A program made the position numbers and the translations under genes. Source: Marinibacterium profundimaris (GTDB lineage Bacteria; Pseudomonadota; Alphaproteobacteria; Rhodobacterales; Rhodobacteraceae). Taken from it: a stretch of DNA of 64,000 nt. The notes beneath the pieces were generated by a model, which was not told the origin of the DNA, searched no databases, and was given only the letters and a program-made list of their open reading frames with translations. The stretch lies in the NCBI RefSeq assembly GCF_002210095.1, contig NZ_AQQR01000010.1, positions 62,001-126,000 on the forward strand. The letters run 5' to 3'. Shown here in pieces: positions 1 through 9,204 of the stretch (position 1 is its first letter; the number at the start of each line of letters is the position of its first letter).

Positions 1-8
1 TCGCCGCC

Positions 9-3000
9 TCAGAAGCGCATCGTCAGGTTCAGGCTGCCGGCATGGCTGTCGAAACCGCTGCCAAAGGCCCCGTCGTAGCGCAGATCGAGGGCCAGATTGC
101 CCTGCCCGCCGATCCGCATGCCGGCCGAGATCCTGCCCACCGTCTCAGGCACGGCCACCCCGCCCAGGAAGGGATCCGCCCCGGATCCGGCCCCGACGAA
201 CGCCGCGCTGGCCTGGAACGTGTCCACCGTCGACAGGCTCACGCCCGCCCGGCCATAGACCCGCAGCTGCCGGCCCCCGGACAGGGCAAAGCTCTGCCCC
301 GCCTCGATTGCGGGTGTGACCACCAGGGCGGTCTCGTCGGCATCCGACACCTGAAGCGACAGCGCCCCGGCGCCCGTCTCGGTCCAGCCGTCCGACTGCA
401 CGTGGATCACGTCCAGCGCCAGCGACGGCGTCACCCAGGCCGCGCCGAAATCGCGCCGATAGCTGGCCTGCAGCCGCCCGGCGATGCTGTTGACGTCATG
501 GCTGGCCTCGGCCCGGTCCGCGCCCGCGGTCAGCCCCGGCATGCGGGTGGTGTCATAGCTGCCATGGCCATAGACCGCCGCCGCCGAGAAGGTCATCGCG
601 CCCAGGCTGCCGCTGGCCGACAGGCCCGCGAAGACCGTGCTGCCATCGCTGCTGTTGCCCGGGGTCTCGCCGTCATAGCTGCTGGTTTCATACCCGGCCA
701 TCGCGCCGAAGCGCCAGCCGTTGTCTGCGACGAAATCCCCGGCCAGCCCAAAGGTATAGGCCTGCCCGTCGTATCCCGCCCCGTCCGAGCCGCCGGTCTG
801 GTCGATCCAGCGCCCCGCGCCGATCAGCTGCAGGCAACGGTCGCCTCCGGTCCAGGCGCCGGCCGCATCGGCACAGCCCAGCAGCGTCGTCAGCCGGTCC
901 TGCGCCAGCTGAAAGCTGGCTGCCTCGCCCGCCAGCGCCGCTCCGGGCGACAGCCCATCCAGCGCCGCGCCATAGCTGCCTCCGGCGGCCGCGCTGTCCA
1001 GCGCGCCCATTGCCGCCGCCAGCCCGGTATCACCCTGTTCGAACAGGGTGCCCATGTAGGTCGCCACGTTCAGCTGCTGCGCATCCAGCCCGTGCGACGG
1101 ATCGGCAAAGGTCTGGCCCGTCAGGGTCAGGCTGTAGCCGTCCGCCGTCGGAGCGTGATCATAGGTGAAGAGCTGCGACGACACGCTGTCGAACCGACCC
1201 GTCACGCCGCTGCCCGCCGTCAGGAACGACAGGCTGCGCCCGTTCACCGCCGCCAGCGGCTGAACGGTGAGCTGCCCGGCCAGATCCGCTTTGCCGTCGA
1301 TCTCCAGCACATCCGATTGCCCCAGCTCGAAATCCGCGGCCAGCACGGTTTCGCCCGATGCGCCTTGGGTGAAATCGCCTGTCACCTTCAGCCGGTCCAT
1401 CCCGCTGCCCTGCCCCACGATCATGCGGCCGTTGTTGGTCACATGCGCGTCGTAGATCTTCGCCCCGTCCAGCACGCCGCCTTTCATGTTGCCCAGCCGG
1501 ATGATCGGTGCCGCCGCAACGCGGTCTCCGGTGATCTCGTCCTGCCGCAGGATGTCGCCGGAGATCCGGCCGGCATTCGTCACCCGCATCCCGGCCGTTC
1601 CGCGATAGGCCACCGCCGGGCCGGGCGCGACAGGCGCCGCGGCAGCCGCGGCCGCGGCCGATCCGCTCGGCGCAATGCCCGAGGTGCCACCGGTGATGCT
1701 GCCGCTCGAATTCACGTTCAGCACGTTGTTCCCGTTGCCCTGCGCCACCATCACGCCGGTCGCCCCGGACACCACTCCGTTGATCTCGATGTCGATCTTG
1801 CCCTTGGTGCCGGGGGCGTCGCTCTGGGCGAAGATGCCAACCGAATCCGACCCGTAGGCGCGGAGACCTCCGCCCTGGATCACCGTCACATCGGCCGATG
1901 CGGCCGAGCCGTATCTGTTCGAGCCCATGACAACGCCCTCGGCATCGCCCGCAATCCCGCCACCGCCGGCGATGGATTGCGCGATGACGCCAAAGGCGAA
2001 AACGCCCTGCGTGGTGATCGTGGTCTCGTCTCCCATCTCGATCCGCACGTCGCCGCCGCTGCCGTCGGACCCGTCCGAGGCCTGGTCGAAGGACACGCCA
2101 AGGTTCCCGGTCGACACGTCGCCCGCGATACCGCCCCCGCCGCCGATGGACTGCGCGACAATGGCATGGGCCCCGTTGCCCCCGGTGCCGACACTGATCT
2201 CGTCGCCCAGGTCCAGCGTGACGGCCCCGCCGTTGCCGGCCCCGCCGCCCTGGCCGCCGAATGTAAGGGTATGGATGTTGCCCGCACTTGTGGCGCCGCC
2301 CACGCCGCCACCGCCGCCGATGGATTGCGCCAGCAATCCGATGGCCCGGTGACCGTGGGTGAAGTATTCGCCGCCGGTGCTCAGATTGACGGTCCCCCCG
2401 TTGCCCGCCGCGCCGCCGGATCCGCCGACCACGATATCGAGCTCAAGATCGCCGTCGTCGCTTTCGGCCGTGCCGGCGGATCCGATACCGCCGCCGCCAC
2501 CGATCGACTGGGCCATGAGCGCATAGGCGTCGTCGCCGTAGGTCACGAAGTCCGGCGTTGCAAAGCCGCCGTCGGACGACGCAGAGACAGTGATCGTGCC
2601 GCCGTTGCCGCCCTGGCCACCGGCGCCGCCCACGGCCGCCCCAACCGACAGATCGCCCGAGGACTGCTCGGATCCGTCGCCGCCCTGGCCACCCCCGCCG
2701 CCGATGGATTGCAGCACCGCGCCATGCGCAGCGTAGCCGGTCGTTTCGACCAACTTGTCGTAATTGTCGTAGGAGAAATAGGCATTCACCGCGCCGCCGT
2801 TGCCGCCATTGCCGCCCTGGCCGCCGACCCCCACGATGATCGAGGCTGTCGCCTCGCTGCCATCCGCCGTCGACGTGCCGCCACCGCCGCCGCCACCGCC
2901 GATGGATTGCGCGACGATGCCGTCGGCGTAGTCGCCCGAGGTCTGGATCACGGCGTCCGACAACGTGACCGTGGTCGTCTTGCCGTCACTGCCCTGGCCA

Positions 3001-6000
3001 CCGCCACCGCCCACGATCGCGGACAGCTTGTAGGACGTGTCCTCGTCATCGCCGCCGAAGCTGTCGTCGTGATCGCCCGCGTCATTGCCGACCGATCCGG
3101 CCAGCCCGCCCGAGCCGCCGATCGACTGCGCAAGGATCCCGTCGGAATCGTCGCCCGTGGTGGTGATGGTTCCCGCAAGCGAAACCGCGACATTGCCGCC
3201 GACCGACCCGGTGCCGGGCGACCGGCCGACAGTGACCGTGGCACCGGCCGAGAGATCGGACTCGTCGTCGCCATCGCCGCCATCGTCCTCGGCCTCCTCC
3301 TCCCCGCCGTCGCCGCCGACCGAAGCGCTGCCGGTCAGACCGACCGTGCCGCCCTGCCCGGTGCCGCCGCCGCCGCCGATGGCCTGCGCAACGATGCCGC
3401 GCGCGCCCGACCCGCTGGTGCTCAGCACCGTGCCCGCGTCGAGCGTGACCGTCGCCGCACCTGTGGTGCCGCCGTTTCCGCCGGTGCCGCCCAGCCCGAT
3501 GCCCGCGGTCAGGTTGAACCCGCCGCCGATCTGGTTGTGCGTCGTGCTGCCCATGCCGCCATCGCCGCCGCCGCCGGAAATCGATTGCGCCACGATGGCA
3601 TTGGCGTGATCGCCATGGGTGGTGATGGCCGATGTATCCTGCAGGTGCACCGTCACGTCACGCGATGTGCCTCCGGCCCCGCCGCTGTTGCCGATGGCGG
3701 TGTTCACGGTGGCCGAGATCGTGTCGGCGTCGCCGATTGTCCCGCCCATGGCCGAGGCATCGCCGCCCGCGCCGCCGCCATGGGCGATGGATTGCGCCAC
3801 CAACCCGTGCGAGCCATCACCGCCGGTGACAATCCCCGACCCGTCCGACAGGGTCGCCATGACATCCCATCCCGAACCGCCCACGCCGCCCGCTCCGCCG
3901 ACCGACGCGGTGGCGGTAAAGGCAAAGGATTCACCCTCGAAATCCGGCAGTGCCACGGCCATCGCCCGCGCGGACGAGGATCCGCCCTTGCCGCCGCCGC
4001 CGCCCACCGACTGGACCAGCACGCCAAAGGCGCTGACATCGTCGTAATCCGGCGTGTTGTCCGGGTTCATGCCGGTGCTGACCATGGTGCCGCCCGACAG
4101 CGTCACGCTGGTGGACGAGTCATTGCCGTTGCTGTCCTGAAATCCACCATTGCCGCCCGGCCCGCCACTGGCGCCCACGGCCGCGTCCGAGGCAAAACCG
4201 GCGCTGGCATCCACGCCCGAGGCCGATCCCCCGGTGCCACCGCCACCGCCGATGGATTGCGCGATGATGCCCACGGCATGGGCGCCCGAGGTGGCCACGC
4301 TGCTGCCGTTCAGCGCCACATCGACGCCCTTGGCATCGCCACCTGCACTGGAATTTCCGCCGACCTGAACTGGCACGATATCCAGCACGCCGACCGATTG
4401 CGCATCGCCGCCATGGCCACCGCCGCCGCCGACGGATTGCGCGACGATGCCATGGGCATTCTCGCCGGCCGTGGTCAGGCTCAGCGACTGGTAACTGACG
4501 GTCACGTTGCCGCCATTCCCACCGCCCGAGGCGCTGCCTCCGATCTGCATGTCGATGACGTCGCCCACGCTGGCGCCTGTCGCACTCCCGCCCGAGCCGC
4601 CGCCGCCGCCGATGGTCTGCGCCAGCACGCCCACCGCGTGATCGCCGCCCGTGCTGATCGCCGGCGCGCCCCCGGCGGCCGGCGCATTGTCGGGGTCGGT
4701 CGCGCCCGGCCCGCAGAGCGCATAGGAGCTGGCCACGCAGACCGTGTTGCCATTGCCCCCCACCGAGCTTGCCCCGCCGATGCCGACACCCAGCCCCACC
4801 GAGGCATCCAGCACGTCGCCGCCCGATCCGCCGCCACCGCCGATCGACTGGGCCGAGATCCCGTGCGCATGGCTGCCGCTGGTCGATGCGGTGCCGTCCA
4901 GGTCATAGATCGCCACCACCCCCGCATTGCCGCCCGCGGCCCCGCTGCCGCCCACCGCGATGACGCCGGCCGATCCCGCGGCCGAGCCGCCGCCGCCGCC
5001 GATGGATTGCGCCAGCACGCCGGTCGCCGCATCGTTGGTGGTGGTGATGTCGCCGCTCAGGTTCACGTTCGCGGTGCCGGAATTGTTGCTGGCGCTGCCC
5101 GCGTCGCCGCCCACGGTCACGATGCCGCCCGACGCGCCCGCCGCTCCGCCGCCGCCCGACAGGGTTTGCGCCACGACGCCCATCGCACCATAGCCCCCCG
5201 TGGTCACGGTGCCGGTGTGGTTGACGATCACGTCGCCGCCAGCCCCGCCATCGCCGCCGTCTCCACCCAGCGACACGGTGAGCGAGGTGCCGATCCCCCC
5301 GGCCCCGCCCGCGCCCCCGACCGATTGCGCCAGCAGCCCGCTCGCATGGTCCCCGGTGGTGGTCACGTCGGCGCCCGAGGTGATCTCGGCCCGCCCGGCA
5401 TTGCCGCCGTTGCCGCCATCGCCGCCATCGGCCCCGGCCAGCACGCGGGTGAAATCGGCACCGACACCGCCGCCGCCGCCCACCGAATGGAAGGTCACGC
5501 CGCCGGCGAAATCGCCGGCCGTGGTGATCGAGCTGCCCGCATCCGCCATCAGCGTCACGTTGCCGCCGGTGCCGCCCGCGCCGGCCTCCTCCGCATTGCC
5601 GCCGCCGATGCCGCCGATGGTCTGGCCGACGATGCCATAGGCTGCGTAGCCGTTGGTGCTGACCGAGGCCGCGCCCAGCAGATCGATGTTGATATTGCCG
5701 CCTGTCCCGCCGGCGCCGCCATCGACATTCTCCGAATTCGTGCCTTGCCCGTCACCGCCATTGCCGCCGAGGTTGCGCGCCAGCAGACCTATGACCGTGT
5801 CCCCCGACACATTGACGGCCGAGGTCCCCGCGCTGCCATCCAGCGTGATCGTCGTCGCCACGTTGCTGGCCGCGTTTCCGCCCCGGCCGCCGTTGTTGTT
5901 CTTGCCCGGCGCCTGGCCCCCGTCGCCGCCCTGCGCCAGAGCATAGATCCCGGCCGAGTAATCCCCGGCGCCCTGCATGGTGTCACTGGTGATGGTGCCA

Positions 6001-7028
6001 CCCAGGGTAATGGTGCCCGAATGGGTGATCTGGACACCCTGCGCGTCGGCGCCAGCCCCGCCGGGGTCGCTGTTGTCCGATGACGGCAGGCCGGTGCCTC
6101 CGACACTGCGTCCGTCGAGCCCGGCCAGGTGCCCGTTCATGCCCGTCTGCACATCGAAGTAAAGCGTGATGTCCGCCGTATTGCCGAGCGTGACCTGCCC
6201 GCCGCGCCCGCCGGGGCCGTTCCTCTGGCCGCCCTGCGCACCATAGCTCTGCGCCGTCAGGCCGATGCCATTGCGCGCGATCGAATAGAACCCGTCGCTC
6301 GAGCCGATGGAGACGGATCCGGAATTGACAAGCTGGACATCGCCGCCCGATCCGCCTGCGCCACCGACCTGATCGCCCAGTTCGGCGCCGCCCTGGGCGC
6401 CACCGCCACCGCCAAGACTGCGGGCGCGAATGCCGAAGACGGGTTCGGTGGGAAAGCTGGCATCGACACCGGGTTCGATCGTGATGGCCGCCGAATTGGT
6501 GACATCGACGATACCGCCATCGCCGCCCGGGCCGCCATCGTCGTAATAGCCACCGTCGGCGCCGGTAAAGCCCAGCGACTTTACGTCCAGGCCCACGACA
6601 TTTCCGCTGTCCGAGATGTTGTCATTGTTCGACGACAGGGTCAGCGCAGCCGTGTTCGTGACTTTGAAATTCGGGCCTGGCCCCTCAAGATCGAGGTTGA
6701 TGACATAACGCTGACCCGGTGCGAAACCGGTCAGCGCCAGGTTGTTGGTCACCTCGTAGAAGGTCTCGAAAGGCACATCGGCGGACAGGTTGATCCCGGT
6801 CGCGGTCCCGCTGTCCAGGGTACAGGAGCCCTCGTAGATGCCGGGAGGCCCGCTGGGAACCGGGCACTGGTAAATGGATTGCGCGCGCGCGGGCCCCAGG
6901 CCCAGAAGTGCGGGCGCCGCCAGCGCGATTGCGACGGCCGATGTCGATCCGCGCAACGCCGGGAACGCACGCACAGGGGCCACTCCTGTCTCCCGGCGAG
7001 GCCGGTTGGTCCGGGATCGGGATGTCAT
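9..7028 (-). CDS. Giant glycine-repeat autotransporter (type Va secretion)
   Basis: A 2339-residue surface or secreted protein with its own outer-membrane translocator. The start at 7028 is chosen over an upstream ATG at 7115 because a GGAGG motif lies 8 nt before it and the product then begins with a secretion signal: a long basic n-region, a hydrophobic stretch and a cleavage-like ARAQ at about residue 49. The passenger (about 50-2050) holds about 25 copies of a unit centred on AQSIGGGGG, spaced roughly 60-70 residues apart, each followed by a VGG.GG.GG run and a threonine/valine-rich strand, as expected of a beta-helix. The last 270 residues alternate polar and aromatic or hydrophobic positions and end in MRF, typical of an autotransporter beta-barrel that needs a C-terminal aromatic residue. 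The gene is complete at the left edge. Passenger function (adhesion, biofilm) is inferred from family only; no protease triad is obvious. Confidence 0.9.
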   Translation of the reverse strand: MTSRSRTNRPRRETGVAPVRAFPALRGSTSAVAIALAAPALLGLGPARAQSIYQCPVPSGPPGIYEGSCTLDSGTATGINLSADVPFETFYEVTNNLALTGFAPGQRYVINLDLEGPGPNFKVTNTAALTLSSNNDNISDSGNVVGLDVKSLGFTGADGGYYDDGGPGGDGGIVDVTNSAAITIEPGVDASFPTEPVFGIRARSLGGGGGAQGGAELGDQVGGAGGSGGDVQLVNSGSVSIGSSDGFYSIARNGIGLTAQSYGAQGGQRNGPGGRGGQVTLGNTADITLYFDVQTGMNGHLAGLDGRSVGGTGLPSSDNSDPGGAGADAQGVQITHSGTITLGGTITSDTMQGAGDYSAGIYALAQGGDGGQAPGKNNNGGRGGNAASNVATTITLDGSAGTSAVNVSGDTVIGLLARNLGGNGGDGQGTNSENVDGGAGGTGGNINIDLLGAASVSTNGYAAYGIVGQTIGGIGGGNAEEAGAGGTGGNVTLMADAGSSITTAGDFAGGVTFHSVGGGGGVGADFTRVLAGADGGDGGNGGNAGRAEITSGADVTTTGDHASGLLAQSVGGAGGAGGIGTSLTVSLGGDGGDGGAGGDVIVNHTGTVTTGGYGAMGVVAQTLSGGGGAAGASGGIVTVGGDAGSASNNSGTANVNLSGDITTTNDAATGVLAQSIGGGGGSAAGSAGVIAVGGSGAAGGNAGVVAIYDLDGTASTSGSHAHGISAQSIGGGGGSGGDVLDASVGLGVGIGGASSVGGNGNTVCVASSYALCGPGATDPDNAPAAGGAPAISTGGDHAVGVLAQTIGGGGGSGGSATGASVGDVIDMQIGGSASGGGNGGNVTVSYQSLSLTTAGENAHGIVAQSVGGGGGHGGDAQSVGVLDIVPVQVGGNSSAGGDAKGVDVALNGSSVATSGAHAVGIIAQSIGGGGGTGGSASGVDASAGFASDAAVGASGGPGGNGGFQDSNGNDSSTSVTLSGGTMVSTGMNPDNTPDYDDVSAFGVLVQSVGGGGGKGGSSSARAMAVALPDFEGESFAFTATASVGGAGGVGGSGWDVMATLSDGSGIVTGGDGSHGLVAQSIAHGGGAGGDASAMGGTIGDADTISATVNTAIGNSGGAGGTSRDVTVHLQDTSAITTHGDHANAIVAQSISGGGGDGGMGSTTHNQIGGGFNLTAGIGLGGTGGNGGTTGAATVTLDAGTVLSTSGSGARGIVAQAIGGGGGTGQGGTVGLTGSASVGGDGGEEEAEDDGGDGDDESDLSAGATVTVGRSPGTGSVGGNVAVSLAGTITTTGDDSDGILAQSIGGSGGLAGSVGNDAGDHDDSFGGDDEDTSYKLSAIVGGGGGQGSDGKTTTVTLSDAVIQTSGDYADGIVAQSIGGGGGGGGTSTADGSEATASIIVGVGGQGGNGGNGGAVNAYFSYDNYDKLVETTGYAAHGAVLQSIGGGGGQGGDGSEQSSGDLSVGAAVGGAGGQGGNGGTITVSASSDGGFATPDFVTYGDDAYALMAQSIGGGGGIGSAGTAESDDGDLELDIVVGGSGGAAGNGGTVNLSTGGEYFTHGHRAIGLLAQSIGGGGGVGGATSAGNIHTLTFGGQGGGAGNGGAVTLDLGDEISVGTGGNGAHAIVAQSIGGGGGIAGDVSTGNLGVSFDQASDGSDGSGGDVRIEMGDETTITTQGVFAFGVIAQSIAGGGGIAGDAEGVVMGSNRYGSAASADVTVIQGGGLRAYGSDSVGIFAQSDAPGTKGKIDIEINGVVSGATGVMVAQGNGNNVLNVNSSGSITGGTSGIAPSGSAAAAAAAAPVAPGPAVAYRGTAGMRVTNAGRISGDILRQDEITGDRVAAAPIIRLGNMKGGVLDGAKIYDAHVTNNGRMIVGQGSGMDRLKVTGDFTQGASGETVLAADFELGQSDVLEIDGKADLAGQLTVQPLAAVNGRSLSFLTAGSGVTGRFDSVSSQLFTYDHAPTADGYSLTLTGQTFADPSHGLDAQQLNVATYMGTLFEQGDTGLAAAMGALDSAAAGGSYGAALDGLSPGAALAGEAASFQLAQDRLTTLLGCADAAGAWTGGDRCLQLIGAGRWIDQTGGSDGAGYDGQAYTFGLAGDFVADNGWRFGAMAGYETSSYDGETPGNSSDGSTVFAGLSASGSLGAMTFSAAAVYGHGSYDTTRMPGLTAGADRAEASHDVNSIAGRLQASYRRDFGAAWVTPSLALDVIHVQSDGWTETGAGALSLQVSDADETALVVTPAIEAGQSFALSGGRQLRVYGRAGVSLSTVDTFQASAAFVGAGSGADPFLGGVAVPETVGRISAGMRIGGQGNLALDLRYDGAFGSGFDSHAGSLNLTMRF
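1960..6430 (-). repeat. Tandem degenerate repeats coding for the Gly-rich passenger units
   Basis: Read on the plus strand, a block close to CCGCCGATGGATTGCGC recurs about every 170-220 bp, for example near 1970, 2142, 2317, 2700, 2900, 3378, 4250 and 5000. It encodes the AQSIGGGGG core of each passenger unit. The copies are diverged rather than identical, but are close enough for recombination or assembly collapse to change the unit number. Confidence 0.75.
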
Positions 7029-7316
7029 GGGTCGGTCCTCCGTTCGGTGAGCATCGGACGCCAAGCGCTGCCCGCACGTCCTGCCCGCCTGCAAAATCCC
7101 CTCGGCGCGCCGCACTCACCGCAGCGCGCCGGCCCTGCGGGCCCTAACGAAGTGTTAGAAACAAGCGGCGGATCCGGTCCACAGATCAATTCAGACCAAT
7201 TCTGATGAAATCTTGCAACGCGCAGGTGGTCGCCCCGGTTGGCAACGCCGCCAGGGAAGACGATGGCAAGCCTGTCACCAAGGTCACCAGGGCGGGCTGT
7301 GCGGGGTGCTTGTCGG
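7029..7316. other. Intergenic region, no gene seen
   Basis: This holds the 5' flank of the autotransporter gene and the 3' flank of the dctM gene, both on the minus strand. A short GGCCC/GGGCC hairpin lies near 7129-7144. No convincing reading frame or intrinsic terminator was found. Confidence 0.4.
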
Positions 7317-8606
7317 TCAGACGGCGCCCATCAGCAGGTCCGGCAGGAAGGTGACCAGCACCGGGGCGAGGACCAGCAGCAGAAGCACGAGGAAGAGCAT
7401 CGTGAAGAAGGGCCAGGCCTCGCGCATGTACTCGCCGACGCTGACGCCCAGGATCGAGCACGAGGTGAACATCAGCGTGCCCACCGGCGGGGTGATGCCG
7501 CCCACGGTCAGGTTGACCACCATCACGATGCCGAAATGCAGCGGGTCGATCCCGACCTGCGTGATCGCCGGCACCAGGATCGGCGTCAGCAGGATCAGCG
7601 CGGCCGTGCCCTCGATCAGCATGCCGATGGCCAGCAGCAGCACGTTGATCAGCAACAGCAGCGCCAGCGGGTTCTGGGTGACCCCCAGCAACAGGTCCGC
7701 CCCGCGCGACGGGATCTGTTCCCATGTCATGTAGAAGCCGAAGGCCCCGGCCGCGCAGATGATCAGCATCACCACCGCCGTTGCCAGGACGGTCTCGCGG
7801 ATGATCTGCGGGAAGGCGGACAGCTTCAGCTCGCGGTGCCAGAAGAAGCCGATCAGCGTGGCATAGACCACGGTCATCGCCCCGGCCTCGGTCGGGGTGA
7901 AGATGCCCTGGCGGATGCCGATCAGGATGAAGGCGATGATCGACAGCGCCCCAAGCGCCTCGACAAAGGCCTCGCCCAGTTCGCGCGGGGTCGCGGCACG
8001 CTCGCGGGTGGGCTTGTAGTCGCGGCTGCGCGCCCGCAGCCGGACGACAACCATCAGCGACAGAGTGATCAGCATCCCCGGAACAATGCCTGCGATGAAC
8101 AGCCGGCCCACCGAAACGTCGCTGAGAAAGCCGTAGAGGATCAGGCCGATACCCGGCGGAATGATCGGCGTGATCACGGACGAACAGGTGCAGACCGCCG
8201 CGGTGAAGCCGGAGGAATAGCCCCGGCGCACCATCTCGGATCCCAGCATCTTGGCCTGCATGGCCGCGTCGGCATTGGCCGAGGCCGAAAGCCCCCCCAT
8301 CAGCGCCGACAGCACGACATTGGCCTGTGCCAGCCCGCCCACCGTGTGACCGACCAGGGCATCGGCAAAGCCCAGCAGGCGCCGCGTGATGCCCGCATGG
8401 TTCATGATCGTGCCGGCAAAGATGAAGAACGGCACCGCCAGAAGCGGGAAGGATTCGGTCGAGGCGGCCATCTTCTGGACGAAGCTGCTGATCGGCAGGC
8501 CGCCGGCGGTCAGGAAGAAACTCAGCGCCGCCATGGCAATGGCCAGCGCGATGGGCACGTTCAGGGCAAAGAGCCCGAGCATCACGAGGATCGGCATCAA
8601 TTCCAT
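7317..8606 (-). CDS. dctM: TRAP transporter large permease (DctM)
   Basis: The 429-residue, about 12-helix membrane subunit that carries out sodium-coupled solute import in a tripartite ATP-independent periplasmic (TRAP) system. It has the usual family length and a hydrophobic start (MELMPILVMLGLFALNVPIALA). Conserved family stretches are present, such as the G(L)SASANADAA region near residue 105 and IIPPGIGLILYG near residue 150. Its first codons overlap the end of the small-permease gene by 10 bp, so the two are translationally coupled. It is the last gene of a dctP-dctQ-dctM operon. The substrate cannot be read from this subunit. Confidence 0.93.
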   Translation of the reverse strand: MELMPILVMLGLFALNVPIALAIAMAALSFFLTAGGLPISSFVQKMAASTESFPLLAVPFFIFAGTIMNHAGITRRLLGFADALVGHTVGGLAQANVVLSALMGGLSASANADAAMQAKMLGSEMVRRGYSSGFTAAVCTCSSVITPIIPPGIGLILYGFLSDVSVGRLFIAGIVPGMLITLSLMVVVRLRARSRDYKPTRERAATPRELGEAFVEALGALSIIAFILIGIRQGIFTPTEAGAMTVVYATLIGFFWHRELKLSAFPQIIRETVLATAVVMLIICAAGAFGFYMTWEQIPSRGADLLLGVTQNPLALLLLINVLLLAIGMLIEGTAALILLTPILVPAITQVGIDPLHFGIVMVVNLTVGGITPPVGTLMFTSCSILGVSVGEYMREAWPFFTMLFLVLLLLVLAPVLVTFLPDLLMGAV

Positions 8607-9133
8607 TGGGGATCTTTCTCGGCAGTCTCGGGCAGCCGGCCGGTCGGGGCCACATCGCCCCGCACCCGTCGCCAGGCCAGCCCCGCATAGCGCAGGCCCA
8701 TGCAGGCAAATCCCACCATCACCGCCGCGTAGAGGATCGCGCGCGGCCAGCGCAGGATCGGAAGCGGGTCATCCATCGACGACAGGCAGAACTGGACACC
8801 AAGCCAGGTCGCATAGGCCAGGAACGCCAGCACCACCAGGTCGACAACCGCCCCCAGCACACGCTGCCCCGCAGCCGGCAGACGTGTCCAGAGCAGGTCG
8901 ATGCTCATGTGCATGCCGTATTTGAAGGCCGCAGCGCTGCCCATGAAGATCAGCCAGGCAAAGGCCACCGAGGAGATGTCGCCGGTCCAGGCCGCCGGTG
9001 TCGCCGTCACGTAGCGGGTGACGACGCCCCAGCAGACCGTGCCCACCAGGACCACCAGCGCCGCGCCGGCCACCGTTTCCTCGAAATACCCGAACGCGGA
9101 TCGCCCGCTTCCGGCTGCCCGTTGCTCTGCCAT
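8597..9133 (-). CDS. dctQ: TRAP transporter small permease (DctQ)
   Basis: A 178-residue protein with four predicted membrane helices, matching the DctQ small membrane subunit that pairs with DctM. The ATG at 9133 follows GAGGGG closely; a GTG at 9151 would add six residues and is the alternative. The family-like WTGDISSVAFAWLIFMGSAAAFK stretch lies near residues 45-65. It is separated from the binding-protein gene by a strong hairpin and overlaps dctM by 10 bp. Role and complex are clear; substrate is unknown. Confidence 0.9.
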   Translation of the reverse strand: MAEQRAAGSGRSAFGYFEETVAGAALVVLVGTVCWGVVTRYVTATPAAWTGDISSVAFAWLIFMGSAAAFKYGMHMSIDLLWTRLPAAGQRVLGAVVDLVVLAFLAYATWLGVQFCLSSMDDPLPILRWPRAILYAAVMVGFACMGLRYAGLAWRRVRGDVAPTGRLPETAEKDPQWN

Positions 9134-9169
9134 GGTCCCCTCGCCTGCCACGTCCTGCCGTCACGAAAA

Positions 9170-9196
9170 GGCGCGACGGCTGACTGCCATCGCGCC
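9170..9196 (-). promoter_or_regulatory. dctP-dctQ intergenic hairpin
   Basis: GGCGCGA-C-GGC (9170-9180) pairs with GCC-A-TCGCGCC (9186-9196) around a 5-nt loop: ten base pairs with one mismatch. It lies between the dctP stop and the dctQ start on the minus strand and lacks a long U-tract, so partial attenuation or mRNA stabilisation is more likely than full termination. Confidence 0.6.
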
Positions 9197-9204
9197 CTCT
9201 GCGT

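Noticed and set aside
42-6083. A 2013-codon open frame on the plus strand opposite the autotransporter
   Set aside because: Its product is almost only Ala, Arg, Gly, Pro and His without domain features. It is the antisense shadow of the glycine-repeat coding sequence, whose minus-strand product has a signal peptide, regular repeats and a barrel.
7239-8690. A 483-codon plus-strand frame over dctM
   Set aside because: Gln/Asp/His/Arg-rich composition typical of an antisense shadow of a membrane protein; the minus-strand DctM is unmistakable.
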